A DNA stretch of 44,479 bases from an uncultured Woeseiaceae bacterium (lineage in GTDB: Bacteria; Pseudomonadota; Gammaproteobacteria; Steroidobacterales; Woeseiaceae): positions 1 to 44,479 of the forward strand of contig CABYDR010000008.1 of NCBI GenBank assembly GCA_902517795.1, in the 5' to 3' direction. Made by a program: the position numbers and the translations under genes. Shown piece after piece: positions 29,265 through 41,302 of this stretch (the stretch's first letter is position 1; every line of letters begins with the position of its first letter). The notes below the pieces were generated by a model. The model saw only the letters and a program-made list of their open reading frames with translations, had not been told where the DNA came from and did no database searches.

Positions 29265-30929
29265 ATGACAGAATATCACGAAAGAGAATCAATGGATTTT
29301 GATGTTGTGGTTGTCGGTGGAGGTCCGTCTGGACTAGCAACAGCCTGCAAATTAATGCAGTTAGCAAAAGAAAAAAATAGCGAATTGTCTGTAGTAGTTG
29401 TTGAAAAAGGATCAGAAATTGGAGCGCACATACTATCTGGTAATGTTTTTGAAACATCAGGGTTAGATGAGCTGTTTCCTGACTGGAAAACTCAAGACGC
29501 TCCTCTCAAAACACCGGTATCAAAAGATATTATTCACTACCTTTCAAGTGAGAAGAAAGGCTTCAAAGTGCCTAATATACTCATACCCAAGACAATGCAC
29601 AATAAAGGAAACTACATAATTAGCTTGGGAAAGCTTTGTCAGTGGCTCGCATCTAAAGCAGAAGCGCTTGATGTAAATATTTTTCCGGGATTTGCTGCAT
29701 CAGAAATTATCTATGATGAAAATGGAGCGGTAATGGGGATTGCAACCAGTGACATGGGTATTGGTGCTGATGGTGGAAGAAAAGAAAGTTTCCAGGCGGG
29801 ATATGAGTTGAGAGGCAAATATACAGTCTTTGCCGAAGGTTGCAGAGGTAATTTAGGCGAACAAATTATTGAAAAATTCGATCTGCGTAAAAATTCTGAT
29901 CCACAACATTACGGAATTGGACTAAAAGAAATTTGGGAGATTGAGCCAAAACTGCATGAAGAGGGTCTAGTTGTTCATACCACTGGATGGCCCTTGGATA
30001 ATCATACTGAAGGTGGGGGATTTGCTTATCATGCTGAGAATAATCAACTTTTTCTTGGTTTAATTGTTGCCCTAAATTATAAAAATCCGCACTTATCACC
30101 GTTTAACGAATTCCAGAGATGGAAGCATCATCCAAAGATTTCAAAATATTTAAAAAATGGAAAAAGAATCTCTTATGGAGCGCGTGCCGTTAATAAGGGT
30201 GGGTTGCAGTCGATACCTAAATTATCTTTTCCCGGAGGCTTGCTAGTAGGTTGTGATGCTGGTTTTTTAAATGGAGCAAAAATTAAAGGGACACACACAG
30301 CAATAAAAAGTGGTATTTTAGCAGCAGAGAGTATTTTTGAAGAGCTATCACTTCAAAATAACAATGAAAATAACGAGCTTCTTTCTTATCAAAAAAACTA
30401 TGAATCCTCATGGCTTTACAAAGAATTATACAAAACAAGAAACTTTGGACCCGCTCTCAATAAATATGGAACAATTCTTGGCGGTGCCTTCGCTTTTGTT
30501 GATCAAAATATTATGCAAGGAAGATTTCCATTTACATGGCATAACAAAAATCCAGATCATGAAGCTATAAGTTATTCTAAAGATTCTGAGGAGATAAAAT
30601 ATCCAAAACCGGATGGAATTATAAGTTTTGATCGACTCTCTTCTGTATTTTTGTCAAGTACAAATCATGAAGAAGACCAGCCATCCCATTTAAAACTCAG
30701 AGATCAGGCTGTTCCAATAAAATATAACCTTCCAAATTATGACGAACCTGCACAAAGATATTGTCCTGCAGGTGTTTATGAGATCGTGAGTGATAATGAC
30801 TCTCCACGCTTTCAGATTAATGCTCAAAACTGCGTTCATTGCAAAACCTGTGACATCAAAGACCCGACTCAGAATATAGTTTGGACTGTTCCAGAAGGTG
30901 GAGGCGGGCCGAACTACTCTGGTATGTAG
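29265..30929 (+). CDS. Electron transfer flavoprotein-ubiquinone oxidoreductase
   Basis: DVVVVGGGPSGLATACKL, C-terminal 4Fe-4S region RYCPAGVYE...NAQNCVHCKTCDIKDPTQNIVWTVPEGGGGPNYSGM. Confidence 0.96.
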   Translation: MTEYHERESMDFDVVVVGGGPSGLATACKLMQLAKEKNSELSVVVVEKGSEIGAHILSGNVFETSGLDELFPDWKTQDAPLKTPVSKDIIHYLSSEKKGFKVPNILIPKTMHNKGNYIISLGKLCQWLASKAEALDVNIFPGFAASEIIYDENGAVMGIATSDMGIGADGGRKESFQAGYELRGKYTVFAEGCRGNLGEQIIEKFDLRKNSDPQHYGIGLKEIWEIEPKLHEEGLVVHTTGWPLDNHTEGGGFAYHAENNQLFLGLIVALNYKNPHLSPFNEFQRWKHHPKISKYLKNGKRISYGARAVNKGGLQSIPKLSFPGGLLVGCDAGFLNGAKIKGTHTAIKSGILAAESIFEELSLQNNNENNELLSYQKNYESSWLYKELYKTRNFGPALNKYGTILGGAFAFVDQNIMQGRFPFTWHNKNPDHEAISYSKDSEEIKYPKPDGIISFDRLSSVFLSSTNHEEDQPSHLKLRDQAVPIKYNLPNYDEPAQRYCPAGVYEIVSDNDSPRFQINAQNCVHCKTCDIKDPTQNIVWTVPEGGGGPNYSGM

Positions 30930-30931
30930 TT

Positions 30932-31696
30932 TTACTTCGGCTGCATACGAATTGCACCGTCCAGTCGAATTGTTTCTCCATTGATCATAGGGTTTTCAAA
31001 AATTGATGCCACAAGATCAGCAAATTCTTCCGGTCTTCCAAGTCTGGATGGAAAGGGAACTTGATCGCCCAGTGATTTTTGAAGTTCCTCAGTCATACCA
31101 GATACCATAGGTGTTTTAAATATACCTGGTGCTATTGTATTCACTCTGACACCAATTCTGGCAAATTCTCTGGCTAAAGGTAGCGTCATCCCAACGATGC
31201 CTGCTTTTGACGCAGAATAAGCAGCTTGACCTATCTGTCCTTCAAATGCTGCAACTGATGCAGTATTGATTATGACCCCCCTCTCTCCATCTTGATTTGC
31301 AGTGTTATTTTCCATTAAATGGGCGCACTCCTTTATGAGTAAAAAAGATCCAATTAAATTTATTTCAATTGTTCTTGTGAAAAAATCCAGCGGCATAGGT
31401 CCGTCCCTGCCTAAGGCTCTGGCAGCACCAATGACTCCAGCACAATTTACTACAAGATTTGCACCATTAAGAAATTCATGAGCAGACGAGACAGCACCCT
31501 TAATTTCTTTCTCTGATGAAATATCAGCTTTAATAAAAATTGCTTTTTCTCCCAATCTCTTTGCATTCGTCTCTCCACTTTCATTGATATCTATGAGTGC
31601 AACTTTACCCCCCAATTCAATGATTTTTTCTGCTGTAGCCAAACCGAGACCAGATGCGCCACCAGAAACAATAGCTCTCGAGTTATTTATTTGCAT
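30932..31696 (-). CDS. SDR-family 3-hydroxyacyl-CoA dehydrogenase (HSD17B10-like)
   Basis: AIVSGGASGLGLATAEKIIELGGKVALIDI, YSASKAGIVGMTLPLAREFARIGVRVNTIAPGIFKTPM; start MQINN preceded by aggaata. Confidence 0.9.
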   Translation of the reverse strand: MQINNSRAIVSGGASGLGLATAEKIIELGGKVALIDINESGETNAKRLGEKAIFIKADISSEKEIKGAVSSAHEFLNGANLVVNCAGVIGAARALGRDGPMPLDFFTRTIEINLIGSFLLIKECAHLMENNTANQDGERGVIINTASVAAFEGQIGQAAYSASKAGIVGMTLPLAREFARIGVRVNTIAPGIFKTPMVSGMTEELQKSLGDQVPFPSRLGRPEEFADLVASIFENPMINGETIRLDGAIRMQPK

Positions 31697-31700
31697 AATA

Positions 31701-32456
31701 CTATTCCTCTTTATGTAATGAACTTTCTTCCTGAAGATCAGGTTCACCTAGATTTTTTAATATCTGTTCCCTGCAGATATCTCTTAACTCTCTTCCAGAG
31801 CGATAAACTGTATCACTTTGATACACAGCTTCAAGTATTTTAACTTCTATGTTTCCCTTTGAAGGAAGATATTTATCTGCAGCAAGAATGTCTCTTGAGC
31901 CCCTTATTACTGTAGGAATAAGGGGTATTTTTGATTTTTTAGCAGTAAGAAAAGCGCCCATTCTGAAGGGATGAAGACCCGGTTTTTCTGTAAATGTTCC
32001 TTCAGCAAAAATTGCCAATGATTCTCCATCTGCACCCGCTTTTATTAATTTCCTTGCATCTCTAAATGTGCCCTTGTGTTTGAATCTCTCAACATACCTC
32101 GAACCAACTCGACGAAATAAGAAGTTTGCCAAAGGAACAGTTTTCATCTCGCTTTTTATGACAAATGTGAATTTTGTAGGAAGAACAGCATGGAGAATGA
32201 TGCCGTCGATATAACTGGCATGATTTGCAACGACTATTGCATGAGAATCAGGAATGTTTTCTAGGCCATTCGTTTCAAGCTTTATCCCAGATAAAATGAA
32301 AACCAAATTCGCAAATTTTTTAACCCATTTTCTTCGGAGTGTCAATGATGGTAAAAAAATCACTCCAATAATGGCGAACAAAACACAAAGCAGAAAAATT
32401 GTGATTGCGTATACACCAAAAATTTTTGATTTTAATTTAAATTTTTTAGTCGTCAT
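31701..32456 (-). CDS. plsC: 1-acyl-sn-glycerol-3-phosphate acyltransferase (PlsC-like)
   Basis: VVANHASYIDGIIL (HX4D), FAEGTFTEKPGLHPFRMGAFLTAKKSKIPLIPTVIRGSRDIL. Track start 32477 may be over-extended. Confidence 0.88.
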   Translation of the reverse strand: MTTKKFKLKSKIFGVYAITIFLLCVLFAIIGVIFLPSLTLRRKWVKKFANLVFILSGIKLETNGLENIPDSHAIVVANHASYIDGIILHAVLPTKFTFVIKSEMKTVPLANFLFRRVGSRYVERFKHKGTFRDARKLIKAGADGESLAIFAEGTFTEKPGLHPFRMGAFLTAKKSKIPLIPTVIRGSRDILAADKYLPSKGNIEVKILEAVYQSDTVYRSGRELRDICREQILKNLGEPDLQEESSLHKEE

Positions 32457-32531
32457 TTTTGATCCGTATTCCGTCAAACAAGAACTTTAAGGTATTATAA
32501 TCTATCTTTATCAACTAATTTCTAAGGAATC

Positions 32532-33464
32532 ATTATCAATAAAGAGCTGGATAAAGATCAAACGAAATCTTTTCGTATATCTGAAGTTGAAATTGATAGA
32601 TTTATTGATGCAATTTGGTCGGAGAGAGGTCTTGCGTCAAACACACTTAATGCTTATAAAGATGATCTAAGACTTCTTGCGATTGAGCTATCAAAATCAA
32701 ATTTAACGATAGTAAAAACAAGAAAATCTGATTTACTAAGTTTTATTTCAAAAAGAGTTCAATCAGGGATAAAAGCTAGGACTACAGCACGTCAGATTTC
32801 CAGTTATAGGGCATTTTTTCAGTATCTATTGAGAACAAACGCCATTAGAGTTGATCCGTCTGCTGATATAGAAATGCCAAGAATTGGAAAACCACTTCCA
32901 AAGTCTCTCACCGAGGATGAGGTATCAGATTTGCTCGATGCTCCAACTATATCTGAGCCCATAGGACATAGGGATAAAGCAATGCTCGAACTAATGTATG
33001 CTACGGGACTGAGGGTGACCGAGTTAATATCATTGAAAGTGTCGCAGATAAATTTTAATCAAGGTGTGCTCAGAGTAATAGGAAAAGGGAACAAAGAGAG
33101 ATTAGTTCCTATAGGTGAGGAAGCCTTGGGCTGTGTTGATTCATTTATAAGAAATTCCAGGTCGAAGATTCTAGGTGAAAATGATACAGATTGCTTGTTT
33201 CCCTCGAAAAGGGCAGATTTTATGTCAAGACAGGCATTTTGGTATGTAATTAAAAGATATGCAAAAAAAGCAAAGATAAAAAAAGAAATCTCACCACATG
33301 GTCTTAGGCATGCTTTTGCAACGCATTTATTAAATCATGGTGCCGATTTAAGGGTTGTGCAGTTGTTGTTAGGTCATAGTGATCTATCCACGACACAAAT
33401 TTACACTCATATTGCGAGAGAGAGGCTCAAAGAATTACATGGGCAACATCACCCTAGAGGATAA
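32532..33464 (+). CDS. xerD: Site-specific tyrosine recombinase XerD; full-length reading with inferred ATT (or ATC 32535) start
   Basis: Track start is an internal TTG at 32829; upstream in-frame sequence encodes the SAM-like core-binding domain (RISEVEIDRFIDAIWSERGLASNTLNAYKDDLRLL). Catalytic motifs ATGLRVTELISL, SPHGLRHAFATHLLNHGADLRVVQLLLGHSDLSTTQIYTHI. Confidence 0.88.
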   Translation: MINKELDKDQTKSFRISEVEIDRFIDAIWSERGLASNTLNAYKDDLRLLAIELSKSNLTIVKTRKSDLLSFISKRVQSGIKARTTARQISSYRAFFQYLLRTNAIRVDPSADIEMPRIGKPLPKSLTEDEVSDLLDAPTISEPIGHRDKAMLELMYATGLRVTELISLKVSQINFNQGVLRVIGKGNKERLVPIGEEALGCVDSFIRNSRSKILGENDTDCLFPSKRADFMSRQAFWYVIKRYAKKAKIKKEISPHGLRHAFATHLLNHGADLRVVQLLLGHSDLSTTQIYTHIARERLKELHGQHHPRG

Positions 33465-33524
33465 TTTTCATATACAATGGAAAAAATGATTTTATTATTA
33501 AATTGAACGGATGATTATTGAGAG

Positions 33525-34253
33525 ATGAGCAAGGCATACAAAATATTTTTTTTATTATCAATTTTGCAACTCGCTTCATACGGTCAGGCCGAGGAAGATG
33601 GCTTGAGTATTATTCAAAATATAGTTACAAAAATGAGTTCTGGTATTAAGGCAGAGAACATCAAAAAAAGCCCGGTTGATGGTTGGTATACAATTACCAA
33701 AGGTGCATATATAGCATACATTTCAGCTGATGGGCGCCACCTTATTCAGGGCGACATGTATGACTTTGAGACACAGGAGAATTTGTCAGAAAATATCAGA
33801 AATGACTCAAGAAAAGCTGTTCTAGATTCTTATTCTTCAGATGATATGATCATTTTTTCACCAGCAGAAAAAAGCAACCACGTAACAGTTTTCACTGATG
33901 TAGATTGTACATTTTGCAGGAGGTTGCATAATCAAATTGACGATTATCTTGATCTCGGTATTGAGGTAAGGTATCTGATGTATCCAAGAAGCGGTCCGAG
34001 AAGCCCTTCTTGGGTGATAGCTGAGCAAATTTGGTGTTCAAAAGATAAAAATAATGCATTGACATTGGCAAAAATTGATCAAAAATTTGATTATGAAAAC
34101 GACTGTGACAGTGCTGCTATCAGTAAACACTTCATAATGGGTCAAAACGTAGGTTTACAGGGAACGCCTGCGATCATTTTAGAGAATGGTCATATGGTTA
34201 ACGGTTATGTAAGTGCTGCTGAACTGTCAAATATTATAAGTTCATTGAACTAG
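33525..34253 (+). CDS. dsbC: Periplasmic thiol:disulfide interchange protein
   Basis: Signal peptide; HVTVFTDVDCTFCRRLHNQIDDYLDLGIEVRYLMYPR; GTPAIIL cis-Pro; xerD-dsbC synteny. Confidence 0.92.
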   Translation: MSKAYKIFFLLSILQLASYGQAEEDGLSIIQNIVTKMSSGIKAENIKKSPVDGWYTITKGAYIAYISADGRHLIQGDMYDFETQENLSENIRNDSRKAVLDSYSSDDMIIFSPAEKSNHVTVFTDVDCTFCRRLHNQIDDYLDLGIEVRYLMYPRSGPRSPSWVIAEQIWCSKDKNNALTLAKIDQKFDYENDCDSAAISKHFIMGQNVGLQGTPAIILENGHMVNGYVSAAELSNIISSLN

Positions 34254-34254
34254 T

Positions 34255-34809
34255 TTATGAAGATGGTTGCTTTCTTCTGTCTATTTTGTGATAGTGAATT
34301 CCATTGTTTTTTCCATCATCATCAAGAAGCTTCCTAAGGGCAAAAACTCCACTTTCAAAAGCCATCTGATCCCATGGCATATCGTTCTTATTGAATAATT
34401 TAACATCAAGACTTTCTTGACCGGGAGCAAAATCGCCTATTAGATCGGCTGTATAAAAAGCATGCACTTGACCTGCACCGATTACGTCAACAATCGCGAA
34501 TAGATGCCCAATATTTACTTTTGCGCAAGCTTCTTCATAGGTTTCCCTCTCGGCACCCTGTATTAGGGTCTCGCCAAGCTCCATGAATCCTGCTGGGACT
34601 GTCCAGAATCCATATCTCGGTTCAATTGCACGTTTACAGAGGAGTATCTCATCACCTATAACAGGCACGCATCCAACGACAATTTTTGGATTCTGATAAC
34701 GAATTAATTCGCACTCACTGCATACGACTCTCTCGCGATTATCTCCTGATGGAATTTTTATTGAAGTCGTTCCGCCGCATTCTGGACAATATTTCATATT
34801 CATATTCAT
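34255..34809 (-). CDS. NUDIX hydrolase with N-terminal zinc-ribbon-like motif; start could be 34809, 34803 or 34797
   Basis: CPECGG...CSEC; NUDIX box GFMELGETLIQGAERETYEEACAKV; triple in-frame ATG. Confidence 0.88.
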   Translation of the reverse strand: MNMNMKYCPECGGTTSIKIPSGDNRERVVCSECELIRYQNPKIVVGCVPVIGDEILLCKRAIEPRYGFWTVPAGFMELGETLIQGAERETYEEACAKVNIGHLFAIVDVIGAGQVHAFYTADLIGDFAPGQESLDVKLFNKNDMPWDQMAFESGVFALRKLLDDDGKNNGIHYHKIDRRKQPSS

Positions 34810-34813
34810 ATCT

Positions 34814-34900
34814 TGGTGCCGGGAGCGAGAATCGAACTCGCACTCTGTTTCCAGAACCGGATTTTGAATCCGGCGCGTCTACCAGTTCCGCCATCCCGGC
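34814..34900 (-). tRNA. tRNA-Leu (CAA anticodon), CCA encoded
   Basis: Reverse complement GCCGGGATGGCGGAACTGGTAGACGCGCCGGATTCAAAATCCGG...GAGTTCGATTCTCGCTCCCGGCACCA; 7-bp acceptor pairing; anticodon loop TTCAAAA in CCGGA/TCCGG stem; long variable arm. Confidence 0.95.
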
Positions 34901-35045
34901 AATGATAAATTAAGTGATGATGTTCTTTGTTTGTTTTGATATTTTGACTTAATTTATGTTAGTTAGCTACTGTTAATGAGTTTGCTAATTGACCTAATTT
35001 TGTATCAATAGATTATAATTTATCTAAACGAGAATTTGATCCACT

Positions 35046-37192
<2,147 letters not shown>

Positions 37193-37273
37193 AAAAACAA
37201 AAACTAATTTTCATGAGCATTGACTCACAATGATATATAATACCGTTCAATCCAATAACAAAAAGATAATTAT

Positions 37274-37600
37274 ATGAATTTTTTTATAAATGAAGCGCAC
37301 GCTCAAGGCGCTCCAGCTAATTCAGATCCATTTGGTTTTCTAATTCCAATGATCGTGATATTTGTTGGTTTCTATTTCCTTTTAATAAGACCTCAGCAAA
37401 AAAGACAAAAAGCACATGCTGAGTTAGTAAAATCTCTCTCTGCAGGAGATGAGGTAATGACATCAGGCGGCCTACTTGCAAAGGTAGTATCAGTTAATGA
37501 GCACTATGCAAGTATTGAAATAAGCAAGGCAGTAATAATAAAAATTCAAAAAGCGTCTATTTCTGCGGTAGTCCCGAAAGGAACTATTGAAGCAGCTTAA
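37274..37600 (+). CDS. yajC: Preprotein translocase subunit YajC
   Basis: MIVIFVGFYFLLIRPQQKRQKAHAELVKSLSAGDEVMTSGGLLAKV. Confidence 0.95.
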   Translation: MNFFINEAHAQGAPANSDPFGFLIPMIVIFVGFYFLLIRPQQKRQKAHAELVKSLSAGDEVMTSGGLLAKVVSVNEHYASIEISKAVIIKIQKASISAVVPKGTIEAA

Positions 37601-37613
37601 ATAAGATTTAATT

Positions 37614-39422
37614 ATGAACAGATATCCCTCATGGCTGAACATACTGGTAGTTTTGGTATTTATAACAGGCTTTGTTTTTGCTTTGCCCAATGTATATAAC
37701 AGTCTTCCCTCAGTCCAAATTGCAAATGCAGATGGCTCGAAAATGGATAATGAGCAAATCGATGAGGCTATTGATCTCATTCATAACCTAGATATCAATC
37801 CTGTCACTAAATATATTGAGGATGGGAGAGCAGTTATCCTATTCTCCGATCCCAAAGACCAATTAATTTCTGGAGATCGTCTTAGGGGCAGATACCTAGA
37901 TAGCAAGAGTGTGGCATATACATTGACGCCCAATTTACCAAATTGGTTAAGGTCAATTGGTATCAAGCCGATGAGTTTGGGTTTGGATCTAAGAGGAGGG
38001 GTATATTTTTTATTAGAAGTAGATATGGAAACAGCAATAAACACAAGATTGACGCTTTATCAACAAAGCTTTAACGATCTGCTTCGTGACTCAAAAATTA
38101 GAAGTCGAATAGACATAAATGGCTCTGAGGTAATCGTGCGTGTCAGAAATGAACCAGATCTCATCAGAGCTAGAAATATTGTCTCTGAAATGGATTCTGA
38201 CTTATTGATTCTCGATGGAAGTGAGACTTCATTCCGCGTAAGAATGACTGAAAACCAAATTAAGGCAAGACAAGATTTTGCAATCGAGCAAAATATCACA
38301 ACCTTAAGAAATCGTGTCAATCAACTTGGAGTTGCTGAACCTTTAGTTCAGAGACAAGGTCTAGACAGGATTGTAGTTCAGCTTCCTGGTGTTCAAGACC
38401 CTAATCGCCTAGATGACATCTTGACAGCAACGGCTACGCTGGAATTTCATTTAGTTGACAATGGTGGAAATAGTCCTGGATCGAGAAGATATTCAGGAAG
38501 GACTGGTGTTCCATCTCAAGTATTACGAAGAGAAATAATAGCTTCAGGTGATCAGATCATAGATGCTGAATCTGGTTTTAGCCAAGGTCAACCGGCTGTA
38601 TTCATTACTTTGGATGCTGCTGGCGGTGAGAGTATGCTTAAAACAACGAGAGAAAATCTCAATAAACCAATGTCTACAGTGTTCATTGAGACTCGCCGCG
38701 TAACGGACATACAGGATGGTGAACCTTCCACTCGTGTAATCAAGACCGAAGAAATAATAAGCACTGCAACAATAAGAGGTGTTTTTAAGGATCGTTTTCA
38801 AATCACAGGGTTAACCCCACTTGAGGCGAGAGAGCTCGCACTTTTGCTTAGAGCAGGAGCACTGGCTGCACCCGTCTTCAAGATTGAGGAGAGAACCATT
38901 GGACCCAGTCTGGGTCAGGACAATATTGATAGAGGGTTCAATGCGGTCACAATAGGTTTCCTGGCCGTTGTGTTTTTTATGGCAATTTATTACAAGTGGT
39001 TTGGGATGATTGCAAATATAGCCTTATTTTCTAATCTAATTTTTATAGTTGCGATGCTTTCAATGTTGCAAGCTTCTCTAACGCTTCCGGGTATTGCCGG
39101 AATTGTTCTAACAGTTGGAATGGCGGTTGATGCCAATGTTTTGATTTTTGAGCGTATCAGAGAAGAGATTTCCTCGGGTAATACACCTCAAGGAAGTATC
39201 AGCTCAGGTTACGAGAAAGCGTTGTCTTCCATTTCTGATGCAAATATAACAACATTGATTGCAGCAATTGTCTTATTTGCCTTCGGCACAGGTCCGATAA
39301 AAGGATTTGCAGTAACGTTATCACTGGGGATTATTACCTCAATGTTTACGGCAATTGTCGGAACTAGAGCAATAGTAAATTTGGTTTTTGGTAACAGACG
39401 ACTAGATAAACTACCAATTTGA
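37614..39422 (+). CDS. secD: Protein translocase subunit SecD
   Basis: MSLGLDLRGGVYFLLEVDM, NTTLRNRVNQLGVAEPLVQRQG-like core, GIVLTVGMAVDANVLIFERIREE. Confidence 0.97.
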   Translation: MNRYPSWLNILVVLVFITGFVFALPNVYNSLPSVQIANADGSKMDNEQIDEAIDLIHNLDINPVTKYIEDGRAVILFSDPKDQLISGDRLRGRYLDSKSVAYTLTPNLPNWLRSIGIKPMSLGLDLRGGVYFLLEVDMETAINTRLTLYQQSFNDLLRDSKIRSRIDINGSEVIVRVRNEPDLIRARNIVSEMDSDLLILDGSETSFRVRMTENQIKARQDFAIEQNITTLRNRVNQLGVAEPLVQRQGLDRIVVQLPGVQDPNRLDDILTATATLEFHLVDNGGNSPGSRRYSGRTGVPSQVLRREIIASGDQIIDAESGFSQGQPAVFITLDAAGGESMLKTTRENLNKPMSTVFIETRRVTDIQDGEPSTRVIKTEEIISTATIRGVFKDRFQITGLTPLEARELALLLRAGALAAPVFKIEERTIGPSLGQDNIDRGFNAVTIGFLAVVFFMAIYYKWFGMIANIALFSNLIFIVAMLSMLQASLTLPGIAGIVLTVGMAVDANVLIFERIREEISSGNTPQGSISSGYEKALSSISDANITTLIAAIVLFAFGTGPIKGFAVTLSLGIITSMFTAIVGTRAIVNLVFGNRRLDKLPI

Positions 39423-39434
39423 TGAAGAAAAATA

Positions 39435-40376
39435 ATGCAATTTATTAAAAATAAAACATCAATTAACTTTTTAGGTTTGAAGCGCCGAAGAGTTGCACTT
39501 TTATTATCGGCAATAATGATTTCAGTCTCACTGGGTTCAATTATTTCTAGGGGCCTCGATTTTGGAATTGATTTTACAGGTGGAGTTCTTCTAGAAATTG
39601 GTTATCCAAGTCCCGCAGATTTACCAAAGATCAGATCGTTACTGGCTGACGATGGATTCGATGACGTTCAGGTTCAAAGTTTCGGTTCAGAAGAGGAGGT
39701 TCTATTAAGGCTTCCACCACAATCAGATCAAGATCCAAATTATATTAGAGACAGATTAAGAGAGCTTTTAGCAGCAGATGAACCTGAAGTCGTTCTTAGA
39801 AGAGTGGAGTTTGTTGGGCCACAGGTTGGTGAAGATCTAACAGAGCAGGGCGGTTTAGCAATGATTTTTGCTATTATGATGATATTTGCTTACGTTATGT
39901 TTCGCTTTCAGTGGAAGTTTGCTGCTGGAGCTGTCTGTGCGCTCTTACATGATGTAATTATCACTGTCGGATTCTTCTCGCTATTTGGTTTTGAATTTGA
40001 TCTGACGGTAGTCGCTGCCGTGCTTGCCGTTATCGGTTATTCTTTGAATGATACAGTGGTTGCATTTGATCGAATAAGAGAAAATTTCATTAAACTCAGA
40101 GGCGTCGAATCTGATGAAGCTATGAATATTTCGATAAATGAAATGCTTGCAAGGACGATAATAACCGGTGTCACAACATTAGTTGTCCTGATTGCCTTGC
40201 TGCTGCTGGGTGGAGAATCAGTGAGACCATTCTCTATTGCACTAATCGTTGGAATAATTATTGGGACTTACTCATCAATTTATACTGCTGGTGCAGTAGC
40301 ACTTGTTCTTAATGTTAATACGAAGGACTTGCTTCCACCCGAGAAAGACCCAGATTTAATCGATGATTTACCCTAG
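39435..40376 (+). CDS. secF: Protein translocase subunit SecF
   Basis: LDFGIDFTGGVLLEIGY, VIGYSLNDTVVAFDRIREN. Confidence 0.97.
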   Translation: MQFIKNKTSINFLGLKRRRVALLLSAIMISVSLGSIISRGLDFGIDFTGGVLLEIGYPSPADLPKIRSLLADDGFDDVQVQSFGSEEEVLLRLPPQSDQDPNYIRDRLRELLAADEPEVVLRRVEFVGPQVGEDLTEQGGLAMIFAIMMIFAYVMFRFQWKFAAGAVCALLHDVIITVGFFSLFGFEFDLTVVAAVLAVIGYSLNDTVVAFDRIRENFIKLRGVESDEAMNISINEMLARTIITGVTTLVVLIALLLLGGESVRPFSIALIVGIIIGTYSSIYTAGAVALVLNVNTKDLLPPEKDPDLIDDLP

Positions 40377-41176
40377 TTTTTATTTTGGTGCGCAGTTTCA
40401 ATAAGGAGTTGTTTAAGTTTGGAATGAATTCTTGGGGTTCCACAGAGAACATCACCCGTTTCCAAATAATTGGATGACCCATCAATATCCGTAATTATTC
40501 CACCAGATTCTTGAATAATTAGCGCGCCAGCAGCAATATCCCATATACTTAAACCAGTCTCCCAGAAACCATCAAGCCTTCCTGCGGCCACATAACATAG
40601 ATCAATTGCAGCAGCACCGGGCCGCCTGACACCTTCTGATTTATTGATTACCTGTTTAAGCATAGCCATATACTCATCAGGATTTTTATTTGATTTCCTG
40701 TAGGGGAATCCAGTGCCAATAAGTGATCTGCTAATAAATTTTTCACCGCTGACACGAATTCGTTTGCCATCAAGATGAGCCCCTTGCCCATTTGAAGCCG
40801 TGAATAATTCTTGTTTGATTGGGTCATAAACAACAGCATGTTCGATTGTATTTTTATGCATCAATCCAATGGATACACAAAAGACTGGGAATCCATGAAG
40901 AAAGTTGGTTGTGCCATCAAGTGGATCAATAATCCATTTATAATCTGATTCACCCTGCGCACCACTCTCTTCTGCCAAAATCGCATGATCGGGATAGTGC
41001 TTACTTATTGTTTCGATAATAATACTTTCTGCAATCAAATCTGCTTCACTAACAAAGTCATTTTTTCCTTTCAAAGTAGCTTTTGCCTTCAATTGATCAA
41101 GCTTATTGAGATTTCTGATCAACGAGTCGCCGGCCTTTCTCGCGGCCATTACTCCAACATTAAGTAGTGCATGCAT
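40373..41176 (-). CDS. suhB: Inositol-1-monophosphatase / SuhB
   Basis: MHALLNVGVMAARKAGD, AILAEESG, WIIDPLDGTTNFLHGFPVFCVSIGL, WETGLSIWDIAAGALIIQESGG; adjacent to trmJ as in other Gammaproteobacteria. Confidence 0.95.
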   Translation of the reverse strand: MHALLNVGVMAARKAGDSLIRNLNKLDQLKAKATLKGKNDFVSEADLIAESIIIETISKHYPDHAILAEESGAQGESDYKWIIDPLDGTTNFLHGFPVFCVSIGLMHKNTIEHAVVYDPIKQELFTASNGQGAHLDGKRIRVSGEKFISRSLIGTGFPYRKSNKNPDEYMAMLKQVINKSEGVRRPGAAAIDLCYVAAGRLDGFWETGLSIWDIAAGALIIQESGGIITDIDGSSNYLETGDVLCGTPRIHSKLKQLLIETAHQNKN

Positions 41177-41302
41177 TTTTATGGATTCCAATTATTAGAG
41201 AACAATTTATATATATTATTTTAGGGTATATATATAGGTAGAATAACAGACTTTAATAAGGGATATAATAAGATAAAATTTAAACGGCTTTATAGAACTA
41301 AT

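Noticed and set aside
32829-33464. Tyrosine recombinase as a sign of an integrated mobile element next to a tRNA
   Set aside because: With the upstream extension it reads as full-length housekeeping XerD, followed by dsbC as in many Gammaproteobacteria. It is not adjacent to the tRNA, and no att-like duplication of the tRNA 3' end was seen.
33525-34253. Unusual CTFC active site in DsbC
   Set aside because: The dipeptide between the DsbC cysteines varies among bacteria; not strong enough to report as a finding.
34686-34913. 75-aa plus-strand ORF covering the tRNA-Leu antisense
   Set aside because: Translation artefact of the tRNA reverse complement (GAGSENRTRTLFPEPDFESGASTSSAIP is a well-known spurious tRNA-derived peptide type).
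34914-35045. preQ1 riboswitch upstream of queA
   Set aside because: I could not find the expected short hairpin plus A-rich tail and aptamer core; AT-rich sequence only.
37219-37240. TTGACT...TATAAT promoter upstream of yajC
   Set aside because: Only about 10 bp between the hexamers, too short for a sigma70 promoter; TATAAT alone is weak evidence in AT-rich DNA.
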